A DNA stretch of 64,000 nt, taken from contig CAYSSJ010000004.1 of the NCBI GenBank assembly GCA_964433675.1, forward strand, positions 62,001 to 126,000, in the 5' to 3' direction. Of the stretch, positions 24,208 through 32,419 are shown one piece after another (the stretch's first letter is position 1; every line of letters starts with the position of its first letter). A program made the position numbers and the translations under genes. Source of the DNA: CAYSSJ01 sp964433675. GTDB taxonomy: Bacteria > Cloacimonadota > Cloacimonadia > Cloacimonadales > TCS61. Under the pieces are notes generated by a model. It ran no database searches, was not told the DNA's origin, and saw only the letters and a program-made list of their open reading frames with translations.

Positions 24208-25263
24208 ATGGCAGATAAAAGTAAAGACTCGGCATTGAAGACGGCGATGAGCCAATTGGAGAAACAATTTGGCATCGGCACAATTATGCGTATGGGAGAT
24301 AAGCCGAGGGTATCGGTAGATGTGATACCTACTGGCGCGGTTAATCTTGATGCAGCCCTTGGTATCGGTGGAGTTCCTCGTGGACGTATTACTGAGATCT
24401 ATGGAGCGGAGGCTTCTGGCAAGACGACTTTGGCATTGCATGTGGTGGCGGAAGCACAGAAGAAAGGTGGCGTGGTAGCGTTTGTGGATGCTGAACATGC
24501 CTTGGATCCTGTCTATGCTCAAAGGATAGGAGTAGATACGGATAATCTGCTGCTTTCTCAGCCGGATGGCGGTGAGCAGGCACTGGAGATAGTAGAGACT
24601 CTGGTACGTAGTAACGCTATTGATCTTATCGTGGTGGATTCGGTAGCCGTATTGGTTCCCAAAGCGGAGATCGAAGGGAATATGGGCGATTCACATGTCG
24701 GTCTGCAAGCCAGACTGATGTCTCAGGCACTGAGAAAATTGACAGCCAGTATCAGCAAGTCTAATACCTCGGTTATTTTTATCAATCAGACAAGGATGAA
24801 AATCGGAGTGCCGTCATTTGTTAATCCGGAGACAACTACCGGTGGTGTAGCGCTGAAATTCTATTCCACTCTCAGAATGGAAGTGCGCCGAATTGGCTCT
24901 ATCAAGCAACCTGGCGCTGATGCTGATGTCATCGGTTCCAGAACCAAAGTGAAAGTAGTGAAAAATAAATTCGCTCCACCATTCAAAATTGCAGAATTCC
25001 CGATCATATTCGGAGAGGGAATCTCACATCATGATATCGTCCTGGATGCTGCGGTAAATCACAATATTATCAAGAAAAGCGGTTCCTGGTATTCTTATGA
25101 AGATGTGAAGCTCGGACAAGGTGCCGAACGAGTAAAAGAATATTTTGCCGAAAATCCAGAGCAATTCGAAGAGATCGAACAAAAAGTGAAAAAAGCGCTT
25201 GGCTTAATCAAAGAAGATAAAGATGAGACTGAGGGTTCAAAACCGAAGCAAAAGAACAGCTGA
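24208..25263 (+). CDS. recA: Recombinase A
   Basis: 351 residues. Starts 'MADKSKDSALKTAMSQLEKQ', with 'FGIGTIMRMGD'. The Walker A loop is 'GAEASGKT' where most RecA proteins have GPESSGKT; 'FVDAEHALDP', 'LIVVDSVAVLVPKAEIEG', 'GLQARLMSQALRKLT' and 'INQTRMKIGV' are intact. The C-terminal tail is acidic and lysine-rich. RecA forms the ATP-dependent strand-exchange filament and triggers SOS. AAAGGAG lies upstream within the end of thpR; no LexA-like box was recognised, and expression probably comes from the promoter upstream of the kinase gene. Confidence 0.98.
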   Translation: MADKSKDSALKTAMSQLEKQFGIGTIMRMGDKPRVSVDVIPTGAVNLDAALGIGGVPRGRITEIYGAEASGKTTLALHVVAEAQKKGGVVAFVDAEHALDPVYAQRIGVDTDNLLLSQPDGGEQALEIVETLVRSNAIDLIVVDSVAVLVPKAEIEGNMGDSHVGLQARLMSQALRKLTASISKSNTSVIFINQTRMKIGVPSFVNPETTTGGVALKFYSTLRMEVRRIGSIKQPGADADVIGSRTKVKVVKNKFAPPFKIAEFPIIFGEGISHHDIVLDAAVNHNIIKKSGSWYSYEDVKLGQGAERVKEYFAENPEQFEEIEQKVKKALGLIKEDKDETEGSKPKQKNS

Positions 25264-25846
25264 AGTCTCTATAGATGACATTACCCGGGGCATTTTTCCA
25301 AAGAAAATGCTCCCTTTTTTTTCTGATGATAGCTCTGCTGAAATCGAGATCTCAGAACATGAATATCAAACTCTGAAAGAAGAGATAGCTAACTTTGCCT
25401 GGCAGAAACTTCTGAACTATCTGAGCTACAGAGAACGCTCTCGACATGAATGCTACAATTATATGAAGAGAAATAAATTTCAGCCTGAACTTATCGAAAA
25501 TTTGCTGATCAAGGCAGAAGAATACAATTATTTAAATAACGATAGATTTGCCGATATGTATATAGAAGAACTGATAAATAAGGGGTATTCTGAGCTCTTC
25601 ATCAAACATAAGATGCGTGAGAAGGGATTGGAGGAGAAGCAGATTACCCACCTATTGGACGAAAAATACAAAGAAGAGGCAAAACGGGAGATTATTTACA
25701 GACAGATAAAGAAAGCCAGCGGCCGCTATTCCACTTTTCCAGAGCGGGAGAAAAGAGATAAGATTTTCAAATTTCTTTTCAGGAAAGGATTCTCTTATAG
25801 CGATATCCAATATTTTTATGAAGAATATAAAAAGGAGAAAGCATGA
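25223..25846 (+). CDS. recX: Regulatory protein RecX
   Basis: 207 residues; the start overlaps the end of recA by 41 bp. Helical RecX repeats are recognisable: 'AWQKLLNYLSYRERSRHEC', 'LIKAEEYNYLNNDRFADMYI' and 'SELFIKHKMREKGLEEKQI'. RecX inhibits RecA by binding its filament. The N-terminal 50 residues are outside the usual core. The NIF3 gene's ATG overlaps its stop (ATGA). Confidence 0.9.
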   Translation: MRLRVQNRSKRTAEVSIDDITRGIFPKKMLPFFSDDSSAEIEISEHEYQTLKEEIANFAWQKLLNYLSYRERSRHECYNYMKRNKFQPELIENLLIKAEEYNYLNNDRFADMYIEELINKGYSELFIKHKMREKGLEEKQITHLLDEKYKEEAKREIIYRQIKKASGRYSTFPEREKRDKIFKFLFRKGFSYSDIQYFYEEYKKEKA

Positions 25847-26937
25847 TAACGATAAAAGAGCTAACAGAATATATAGGTAAAACAGTATCACCGAAATTAG
25901 CGTATAAATGGGATAATTCCGGCTTATTGATCGGCGAGCCCGATATGCCGATAGAGCGTATCCTCATCACACTCGATATCACAGCTGAAGTGGTGGATCA
26001 TGCCATAGAAAAAGATATAGATTTGATCTTCTCACATCATCCGCTCTTTATCAAACCCATCACCAAGCTGAATAACCCGCTTATATTGAAGCTGATAAGA
26101 CACAATATCTCCGTTTACTCTGCCCATACTAATATGGACATTTATTCCAACGGTGTAAACAGAGCATTAGCTGATGTTTTGGGCGTACAAAACTGCTCAT
26201 TTTTGAGTCAGGAGACAGACGTTGTTTTGTATCATATCGCTGTTTATATACCTCCGGGAAATGTCGAAAAAGTAAGCGAAGCCATATTCGAAGCTGGTGG
26301 TGGTAAGATCGGTAATTATAGTCATTGCGGAAATACTTATCAAGTACAGGGACAGTTCAAACCACTAAGCGGGAGCGATCCAACCATAGGTTCTGTGGAC
26401 AAATTGGAAAAGGTTGATGAGCTTAAGCTGGAGTTCTTTGCCGATTCTACCAATCTGGACAGAGTAATAAAAGCGATGGTAGAAGCTCATCCTTATGAGA
26501 CTCCTGCTTATGCTGTTTATGAGCAGCATAAAAAAGATGAGAATTATGGTCTCGGGCTCATCGGAGAAATGGATAAGCCAGCCAAGATATCCGACTTTGC
26601 CTCTATCGTGAAAAAAGGGCTGAACATTCCCAAACTGAGTTTATGGTTAGCAGACAAAGATATTGATGATGAGATTCGGAAAGTAGCGCTATGTGGCGGT
26701 GGTGGATCTTCGCTGATCAAGACTGCTCGAGCGAAAGGAGCAGAGATATTTGTAACTGCGGATATCGGTTATCATCATTATTTGGAGAGTGATATCCCGC
26801 TTATAGATGCAGGGCATTATTACACCGAGTATCCGTTTGTAAATAAGGTGGGTAAACTGCTAAAAGATCTATCGGTAGAACTGGAGATCTATCCTTTCCA
26901 CAAACACAGGTATGTTCGTAATTTTCTGATCTTGTAA
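25843..26937 (+). CDS. NIF3/YqfO-family dinuclear metal protein
   Basis: 364 residues. The two conserved halves carry the metal ligands: 'IFSHHPLFIKP' and 'SAHTNMD' at the start, 'CGGGGSSLI', 'TADIGYHHYLE' and 'DAGHYYTEYP' at the end. Between them (about 127-225) lies the PII-like insertion typical of the longer YqfO form, with 'VYIPPGNVEKVSEAIF' and 'AHPYETPAY'. Members form hexameric toroids and have been linked to GTP cyclohydrolase-like or other hydrolase roles, none certain. It ends the operon; a strong hairpin follows 7 bp after the stop. Confidence 0.92.
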   Translation: MITIKELTEYIGKTVSPKLAYKWDNSGLLIGEPDMPIERILITLDITAEVVDHAIEKDIDLIFSHHPLFIKPITKLNNPLILKLIRHNISVYSAHTNMDIYSNGVNRALADVLGVQNCSFLSQETDVVLYHIAVYIPPGNVEKVSEAIFEAGGGKIGNYSHCGNTYQVQGQFKPLSGSDPTIGSVDKLEKVDELKLEFFADSTNLDRVIKAMVEAHPYETPAYAVYEQHKKDENYGLGLIGEMDKPAKISDFASIVKKGLNIPKLSLWLADKDIDDEIRKVALCGGGGSSLIKTARAKGAEIFVTADIGYHHYLESDIPLIDAGHYYTEYPFVNKVGKLLKDLSVELEIYPFHKHRYVRNFLIL

Positions 26938-26944
26938 TAAAAAA

Positions 26945-26970
26945 AGCCTCCCAAACAAGATTGGGAGGCT
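26945..26970 (-). terminator. Intrinsic terminator between convergent operons
   Basis: AGCCTCCCAA (26945-26954) pairs with TTGGGAGGCT (26961-26970). The T-run lies on the minus strand (TTTTTTT before 26945), so it mainly ends the minus-strand peroxiredoxin operon and may also stop the plus-strand one. Confidence 0.85.
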
Positions 26971-26985
26971 AACTAAATTAGTTTA

Positions 26986-27162
26986 CTATTCTTTCGTACA
27001 GATCAGTTTGCTTGCGATAGCCAACAAAAAGAAGCTGGATGCTAAATGGAAATAATTCACGACACTAGCGGTTAGGATTTTTCCGGGAATCAGAAAATTC
27101 AATATTCCCAATACCATCAAGATCACACCAATGAGGATAAGAATCTTGTTGATGATCTTCAT
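26986..27162 (-). CDS. Small two-helix membrane protein
   Basis: 58 residues from the ATG at 27160-27162, chosen because a strong GGGGGGAGAG site lies immediately upstream; a longer frame to 27201 would overlap the preceding gene. It has two hydrophobic helices (about 4-24 and 32-52) joined by 'IPGKILTAS'. No family recognised. It is cotranscribed with the peroxiredoxin gene and closed by a terminator, so it is probably a real but uncharacterised inner-membrane protein. Confidence 0.65.
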   Translation of the reverse strand: MKIINKILILIGVILMVLGILNFLIPGKILTASVVNYFHLASSFFLLAIASKLICTKE

Positions 27163-27197
27163 CTCTCCCCCCTTTACTTTTTTTATGATGCATGGCA

Positions 27198-27659
27198 TCA
27201 TTTATGTTTATCTAGAAAATCCAAAATCTCCTTGATGTCAGGCAATTCTGATATTTGATAGATCTTTTTGAATACAATTTTCCCATTTTCATCGATGATA
27301 ATATTCGCACGCTGGGAAAATCCTTCCTCTTCTCTAAATAGGTCATACAATTTCGCTACCTTACCGTGAGGCCAGAAATCAGCTAGGATTCTAAGGTTTT
27401 TTAGTCCCAGTTTCTTTGCCCAGGCATGTTTGGTAGGCACATGATCTATACTGAGCCCAACAGGGATAGTATTAAGTGAGAGAAAAGTATCGTATTCTTT
27501 TTCCAACGCTTTCATTTGTTTGGCACAAATTTTCGTCCAAGCGAGAGGATGAAAAGAGAGTAGTATTCTTTTCCCCTTATGCTTAGAGAGCACAAAATCT
27601 TCATTATGCTGGTCTTTCAATTTGAAATCCGGTGCTAATTTGTTTAGTTTTGATTCCAT
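27198..27659 (-). CDS. Peroxiredoxin (AhpC/TSA family)
   Basis: 153 residues, no signal peptide. 'APDFKLKDQHNEDFVLS' opens the thioredoxin-like fold, and the active-site segment is 'FHPLAWTKICAKQM', with the TxxC peroxidatic Cys near residue 41. A conserved Arg equivalent is in 'FSQRANIIID'. No second Cys in a typical resolving position is obvious, so it is perhaps a 1-Cys type. It reduces hydroperoxides in the cytoplasm, probably with the thioredoxin system (trxB at 49418). Ends just before the small membrane protein gene. Confidence 0.9.
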   Translation of the reverse strand: MESKLNKLAPDFKLKDQHNEDFVLSKHKGKRILLSFHPLAWTKICAKQMKALEKEYDTFLSLNTIPVGLSIDHVPTKHAWAKKLGLKNLRILADFWPHGKVAKLYDLFREEEGFSQRANIIIDENGKIVFKKIYQISELPDIKEILDFLDKHK

Positions 27660-27726
27660 AATTCATCTCCTTCCTAATAGAGATAATTTAGTGAAAAATT
27701 GAATATTGCCAAATCATAATATTTTC

Positions 27727-28704
27727 CTATTCTTTCAAACCACTGGAAGCAAAGCTAGAGATGATCTGCCTTTGAGCTATCAAAAAGAGAATGATAAGCG
27801 GCATGATACTGAAGGTGGAAGCTGCCATCAGGAGGGTAGTTTCGGTAGAAGCCTCCTGCGAGAAATAGCTCAAACCGACTTGGAGTACGCGAATGTGCGG
27901 ACTGTCTGTCATCACCAGAGGCCACATAAAGCTATTCCAACTCCCGATGAAACCGAAAATTGCCGCAGTAGCGATCACTGATTTTGACAATGGCAGGACA
28001 ATACGCCACAAAATGCCGAATCTGCTACACCCATCTATGGATGCGGCATCGAATAGCTCTTGGGGTATAGTTTTGAATTGTTGTCTCAACAGGAAGATCG
28101 TGAATATATTTGCCATCCAAGGAATAATGAGCGCCTGATATGTATCGAGCCAGCCGATATTATCGAGCAGAATATAGGAGGAGATCAAATATACCGGTTG
28201 CGGGACCATCATCATACTGATAAAAAGGTAAAAGAGAAATTCGTTGCCAAAAAACTTCATCCGCGCAAAAGCATAAGCTGCCAAAGAACCACTCACTATG
28301 ACGCCCAGTACTACCGAAAAAGAGACAAAAATAGTATTCATAAAATATCGGGCAAACGGAACTTTTTTAAACGCTTCCACATAGTTCTGCCAGCGGAAAG
28401 TTAATCTCCTTCGGGATTCTATCTCATCGTTTGATACTCTATAAAAAGAGCGAATAATCCTACCGTCCGGGTCGAAAAGGTTCACATAGGAACTATCGGC
28501 ATCGGTACGAACAATGCTGATCCTATATTCTTCGTCATTTTCCGTATAAGATAGATATTCTTCTATCGGCAGGAATCCGACATTACCTCTGTTAACTTCG
28601 AATTGTGGTTTTATAGAAGTGGTAAGCATCCACAAGAAGGGGATCACCATGGAAATGCCGCAAAAACCCAAGATAAGATAGATTATTGTTTTTTTGAAAT
28701 CCAT
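27727..28704 (-). CDS. Carbohydrate ABC transporter permease, MalG-type, with periplasmic insertion
   Basis: 325 residues. Six membrane segments and the ATPase-contact loop 'FDAASIDGCSRFGILWRIVLP' (EAA loop; 'AASIDG') near 205-225 identify it. Normal MalG proteins have about 280 residues; here the loop after the first helix is enlarged by roughly 50 residues (about 45-100, rich in Asp, Glu and Ser), which should face the periplasm. It starts 12 bp below the MalF-type gene. No ATPase or binding protein is in the window, so the system is incomplete here and its substrate unknown. Confidence 0.9.
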   Translation of the reverse strand: MDFKKTIIYLILGFCGISMVIPFLWMLTTSIKPQFEVNRGNVGFLPIEEYLSYTENDEEYRISIVRTDADSSYVNLFDPDGRIIRSFYRVSNDEIESRRRLTFRWQNYVEAFKKVPFARYFMNTIFVSFSVVLGVIVSGSLAAYAFARMKFFGNEFLFYLFISMMMVPQPVYLISSYILLDNIGWLDTYQALIIPWMANIFTIFLLRQQFKTIPQELFDAASIDGCSRFGILWRIVLPLSKSVIATAAIFGFIGSWNSFMWPLVMTDSPHIRVLQVGLSYFSQEASTETTLLMAASTFSIMPLIILFLIAQRQIISSFASSGLKE

Positions 28705-28716
28705 AACATCACACCT

Positions 28717-29658
28717 TTAGTAGTGTACTTTCTTTTCCAAACGTTTTTGGAGTAATGTAAGCGAGAGGATGATAATGAAAAGAACCAGAGCTATGGCGCT
28801 GGCATAGCTGAGATTGTTTGTCTCGCCAAATCCTTGTTCATATAAATAATAGACGATAACTTTGGTAGTGCCCAGAGGACCTCCGATCGGCGGTCCGGTC
28901 ATCAAATAGATCTGAGCGAAGACTTGGAAAGTGACGATTGTGGTCATCATCAGCACATAGTAGGTTGTGGGTGAGATAAGTGGAACCGTAATCTTAAAAA
29001 ACTGTTTGATCTTGCCTGCCCCATCAATATCAGCAGCTTCATAATATACTTCGGGGATATTTTGTAGCCCGGCAAGATAGATGATCGTATTGTATCCCAA
29101 ACCTTTCCAGATCGTCATGATAATGATAGAAAACAGAGCCAAGGAAGGTCCACCTAGAAAACTGGGGATCTGAATGCCGAGGTTGGCAAACATAAGCTCG
29201 AAGATTCCGGTACTTTCGGCTAACCAGCCCATTGGATCCAGTCCTATCTGAGTGAGCAGGTAATTTGCCAGACCAGATTGTTGATTGTAAATGATCTTCC
29301 AGACGATCGAAACGGCAACCATGGAAGTTACAGTAGGGATAAAATAGACCGAGCGAAAGAAACTTCTTAGCGCTTTTATATTGTTCAAAAGATTAGCAAA
29401 GAAAAGTGAAAGTACAACACTGATGGGAACGACGAAAATAACCAGATAAAATGTATTTTCCATAGATTGCCAAAAATCCCTATCCTGCAAGAGATATATA
29501 TAATTCTCGAAACCGATGAAATCTCCTACCCCTCTTATATCCCAATCAAAAAAGCTGACAATGAAAGAAAGCACTATGGGGATCAATCGGAAAGTAAAAA
29601 TGATCAGCGCTGCCGGTATCAAATACAGATATGGACCCAAATCATATTTCTTTTTCAT
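28717..29658 (-). CDS. Carbohydrate ABC transporter permease, MalF-type
   Basis: 313 residues from the ATG at 29656-29658 ('MKKKYDLGPYLYLIPA'); a longer frame to 29808 would reach into the divergent gene and encodes no hydrophobic or conserved part. Six membrane helices, and the EAA loop 'YYEAADIDGAGKIKQFFKITVP' near 215-236. It pairs with the MalG-type permease to form the membrane channel of a sugar importer. An AAGGAG lies 12 bp before the start, a little far. Divergently transcribed from the cobalamin adenosyltransferase gene. Confidence 0.9.
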   Translation of the reverse strand: MKKKYDLGPYLYLIPAALIIFTFRLIPIVLSFIVSFFDWDIRGVGDFIGFENYIYLLQDRDFWQSMENTFYLVIFVVPISVVLSLFFANLLNNIKALRSFFRSVYFIPTVTSMVAVSIVWKIIYNQQSGLANYLLTQIGLDPMGWLAESTGIFELMFANLGIQIPSFLGGPSLALFSIIIMTIWKGLGYNTIIYLAGLQNIPEVYYEAADIDGAGKIKQFFKITVPLISPTTYYVLMMTTIVTFQVFAQIYLMTGPPIGGPLGTTKVIVYYLYEQGFGETNNLSYASAIALVLFIIILSLTLLQKRLEKKVHY

Positions 29659-29806
29659 TAGACCATTTTTCTCCTTATTATCTGTCACAAATAAATGTAA
29701 AAACCTATTTTGTGTCAATCCAAATTTTTGCACAAATGAAGAAAATGTTGACAATGAGTGTCGTTTTTGTTCAGTAGTAACATCATATAGAGCGAGGAGA
29801 AAAATC

Positions 29807-30313
29807 ATGATCCAGGTTTATACGGGAGAAGGTAAGGGTAAAACAACCGCAGCTCTGGGATTGATCGTGCGGGCATTGGGACATGACAGAAAAGCTGCAC
29901 TTATCCAATTCATGAAGAAAAATTTCGAATATGGTGAGATCAGATTTCTATCGGCTCAAAAGCAGGTGGATATCTTCCAGTTTGGTACCGATAAATTGAT
30001 AGACCCGAATAATCCCGCTAAAATTGACAAAGAAGAAGCCGAAAAAGCATATCGGAAATGTAAAGAAATCATTTCTTCCCATGAATATGACTTGATTGTG
30101 ATAGATGAGATTAATGTGGCAGTGAGGTGGAATTTACTTGCTTTGGAAAAACAACTGGAGCTGATGGAAATGAAAACTGAGGCAGAAATCGTAATGACCG
30201 GTAGATATGCTGAAGAGAAAGTAATAGAGAAAGCGGATTTGGCAACAGAAATGAAAGAGATCAAACATTATTTCCGCAATGGTATGCAAGCAAGGAAAGG
30301 AGTGGAATACTGA
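29807..30313 (+). CDS. cobO: Cob(I)yrinic acid a,c-diamide adenosyltransferase
   Basis: 168 residues from the ATG at 29807, preceded by GAGGAG. P-loop 'YTGEGKGKTTAALG' near 4-17, then 'GHDRKAALIQFMK', 'YDLIVIDEINVAV' and 'EIVMTGRYAEEKVIEKADL' match CobO/BtuR. It adds the adenosyl group to corrinoids. A TTGACA at 29748-29753 could be the -35 box, but no good -10 box follows. No other cobalamin genes are near, so it may serve salvage. It overlaps the next gene by 1 bp (TGATG). The window's B12-binding protein at 13025 would need its product. Confidence 0.92.
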   Translation: MIQVYTGEGKGKTTAALGLIVRALGHDRKAALIQFMKKNFEYGEIRFLSAQKQVDIFQFGTDKLIDPNNPAKIDKEEAEKAYRKCKEIISSHEYDLIVIDEINVAVRWNLLALEKQLELMEMKTEAEIVMTGRYAEEKVIEKADLATEMKEIKHYFRNGMQARKGVEY

Positions 30314-30837
30314 TGATACATTCAATATCCATATCACTCTCAATTTTGTTGATTATATTCTCTGCCGTTTCTCTTAGCGCCCAAACGGGAGAGTCTATAG
30401 AAGTAGGGAATACGCAATCATATCAGAAGTATGTGGCGATAAGTCCGCTGATAGCTCCCCGACTATGTCTGGGGATTATGAAGCCCCATTTGCGCCAAGA
30501 GAATCGTTATTTTGAATCTATTTATTACATACATGGGTTCGATACTTTCAGTAAGGAAAAAATATATGGTATCAGCTATCGGTTGAATGCTTTTGTAAAG
30601 AGGGATACAAGATTAGGCTTATACTTGCTATCCAATCTGGGTGTGGATTACATACAGGCAAGACTAATAACTCCATTCGGTTTAGCCGATGATGAAACTA
30701 AAAGCAGATTGTTTATTAATGCAGCTGCCGGTCTTGGTTATAGTTTCGAGTTCAAGGATGATTCATATTTACGTTTTGAGCTTGATGTCGGCTGGAAGTT
30801 GATATTTTCTAATTTCTATATCACCTATATCTGGTAA
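30313..30837 (+). CDS. Secreted protein, possible outer-membrane barrel
   Basis: 174 residues. A signal peptide spans about 1-23 (ends 'VSLSAQ'). The mature part alternates hydrophobic and polar residues in short strands and ends with 'FSNFYITYIW', an aromatic C-terminus as in small beta-barrel proteins. No family recognised. It is coupled to cobO (1-bp overlap) and lies 3 bp before lpxK, so it may take part in envelope assembly. Call rests on the signal peptide and strand pattern. Confidence 0.6.
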   Translation: MIHSISISLSILLIIFSAVSLSAQTGESIEVGNTQSYQKYVAISPLIAPRLCLGIMKPHLRQENRYFESIYYIHGFDTFSKEKIYGISYRLNAFVKRDTRLGLYLLSNLGVDYIQARLITPFGLADDETKSRLFINAAAGLGYSFEFKDDSYLRFELDVGWKLIFSNFYITYIW

Positions 30838-30840
30838 TAA

Positions 30841-31860
30841 ATGCAAAAATTCATCGAAAATCATCTCTACAACCGTAGCATTATTTCATATCTGCTTTTA
30901 CCTTTTGGCATCCTGAATGCTCTGATACAGGTAATCAGGAGATGGATTTTCGAGAACTTTCATTTTTTAAGATATAAGCCCGCAGTTAAAATAATTAGTG
31001 TAGGAAACATTGTCAGCGGTGGAAGTGGCAAGACACCGGTGACCATATGGATAGCTAAAAAAATGAATAAACAGGGCTATAATGTGGCGGTATCACACAG
31101 AGGATATAAAGGAAAATTTGAAAAAGAAGTACAAATAATATCCGACCAATATCAAATTGATAAAAAAGCAGCACAAGCAGGAGACGAGGCTTTTATGTTA
31201 ACTCAAAAACTATCCGGAATTCCGATTGTAGTAGGGAAAAATAGAAGAAAAGCGATAAAATTGCTGCTGTCCACCTTTCCGGAGCTGGATTATATTATTC
31301 TGGACGATTCCTTCCAGCATTTGAAAGTAGAGCACGATATCGATATTTTGGTATTTAATACAGTAGGTGGCATTGGTAATGGTTTTGTGTTACCAGCCGG
31401 GATATTGCGTGAACCTATTAACTCTGTAAAAAAAGCAGACTATTTAGTTATTAATGGAGGAGGGAGGATAGCGGTTTTGGATGATTTCAACATTCCGCAA
31501 ATCTCAGCGAGGTACGAAATAGAAAAATTTATAACTCCGTTTGGAGAAGAGATATCTGCCCATCAGCTGAGGACAAGTAAAATTGCATTGCTTTCTGCTA
31601 TCGGTTTACCTGCTTCTTTTGAAAGCACGATAAAAGCAAGTGAGTTAGATTTTTTATATCACTTAGCGCTGCCGGATCATTTCAATTATGATAACAACTG
31701 GGAGAGAATAAAAACAGCTCTAAGCGGTTATGATTATGTGCTTACAACCGAAAAAGATTATGCTAAATTACAATTTATTCCTCATAATCTGCCACTGGTA
31801 ATCGTTCAAACAAAATTACGAATGAGCCAAGAGTTATCTTTTCCTGTTAAAAAAACCTAG
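30841..31860 (+). CDS. lpxK: Tetraacyldisaccharide 4'-kinase
   Basis: 339 residues. An N-terminal membrane anchor region is followed by the P-loop 'VGNIVSGGSGKTPVT' near 56-70. 'VSHRGYKGKF', 'GDEAFML', 'IILDDSFQHLKVEHDIDIL' and 'PAGILREP' are diagnostic; 'YVLTTEKDYAKL' closes. It phosphorylates the lipid A disaccharide at the inner membrane, so the organism makes lipid A. The end overlaps the 3' end of the convergent Mpv17-like gene by 27 bp. Confidence 0.95.
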   Translation: MQKFIENHLYNRSIISYLLLPFGILNALIQVIRRWIFENFHFLRYKPAVKIISVGNIVSGGSGKTPVTIWIAKKMNKQGYNVAVSHRGYKGKFEKEVQIISDQYQIDKKAAQAGDEAFMLTQKLSGIPIVVGKNRRKAIKLLLSTFPELDYIILDDSFQHLKVEHDIDILVFNTVGGIGNGFVLPAGILREPINSVKKADYLVINGGGRIAVLDDFNIPQISARYEIEKFITPFGEEISAHQLRTSKIALLSAIGLPASFESTIKASELDFLYHLALPDHFNYDNNWERIKTALSGYDYVLTTEKDYAKLQFIPHNLPLVIVQTKLRMSQELSFPVKKT

Positions 31861-32367
31861 AATAATTCCTAACACAACACTCCAAAGAGCTGCTAATCCC
31901 ACCTGAAAATCGGTCGGCAAAATAAAAGTAATGGTATGTGCTGGAATCCAGAACCAGAGCATAGAGAGAATTCCTTTATCCAAATTATTCCAGTTCTTTT
32001 CTTTCAGAGGGAGATTGTCCAAGAAGCGATGAAATAGAACCAGAAAAAAACCAAATTGTAAATTTGTAGCTACTGATTTTGAGAATGCATACAAAAAAGT
32101 ACTGGAATAAAAAGATTGGGGAAGCAGCTGGTGTTGTAGCAATGCGTCCATAAATCCGCTCATACCAGTAAAGGCATATTTTATCGCAACACCAAGAATA
32201 GACCAAACAATCATTTTCCAGATTGTCTGTCTCAGATCGAAAGGCCAATTGATTTTTTTGTTTATTACCCATTTCGATACAGCTTCACCCAATGTGCCTA
32301 AAATAGCAAACTGAATTAATGCCGTCAATATCGGATGAGTTTGAACAATCGTAATATACCAATACAT
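31834..32367 (-). CDS. Mpv17/PMP22-like membrane protein
   Basis: 177 residues from the ATG at 32365-32367, which has GGGAG 8-9 bp upstream; an upstream TTG at 32382 would absorb that site. Four hydrophobic segments. 'PILTALIQFAILGTLGEAVSKW' near the start and 'LWFWIPAHTITFILPTDFQV' near 135-154, ending 'LWSVVLGIILGFF', resemble the Mpv17/PMP22 family known mainly from eukaryotic organelles but also found in scattered bacteria. Function unknown. The resemblance is by pattern of the C-terminal helix pair and should be treated as moderate. Confidence 0.6.
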   Translation of the reverse strand: MYWYITIVQTHPILTALIQFAILGTLGEAVSKWVINKKINWPFDLRQTIWKMIVWSILGVAIKYAFTGMSGFMDALLQHQLLPQSFYSSTFLYAFSKSVATNLQFGFFLVLFHRFLDNLPLKEKNWNNLDKGILSMLWFWIPAHTITFILPTDFQVGLAALWSVVLGIILGFFNRKR

Positions 32368-32387
32368 TCTTACAACTCCCAAAGAAT

Positions 32388-32412
32388 ACCCTGCAACATA
32401 TGGTCACAGGGT
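32388..32412 (-). terminator. Possible terminator of ackA
   Basis: ACCCTG (32388-32393) and CAGGGT (32407-32412) form a 6-bp stem with a 13-nt loop directly below the ackA stop; on the minus strand it is followed by ATTCTTT. Weak but well placed. Confidence 0.4.
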
Positions 32413-32419
32413 TAGTAAT

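Noticed and set aside
29659..29808. 50-residue extension of the MalF-type permease
   Set aside because: It would reach the divergent gene's start and remove any promoter space; the extension is not similar to the family.
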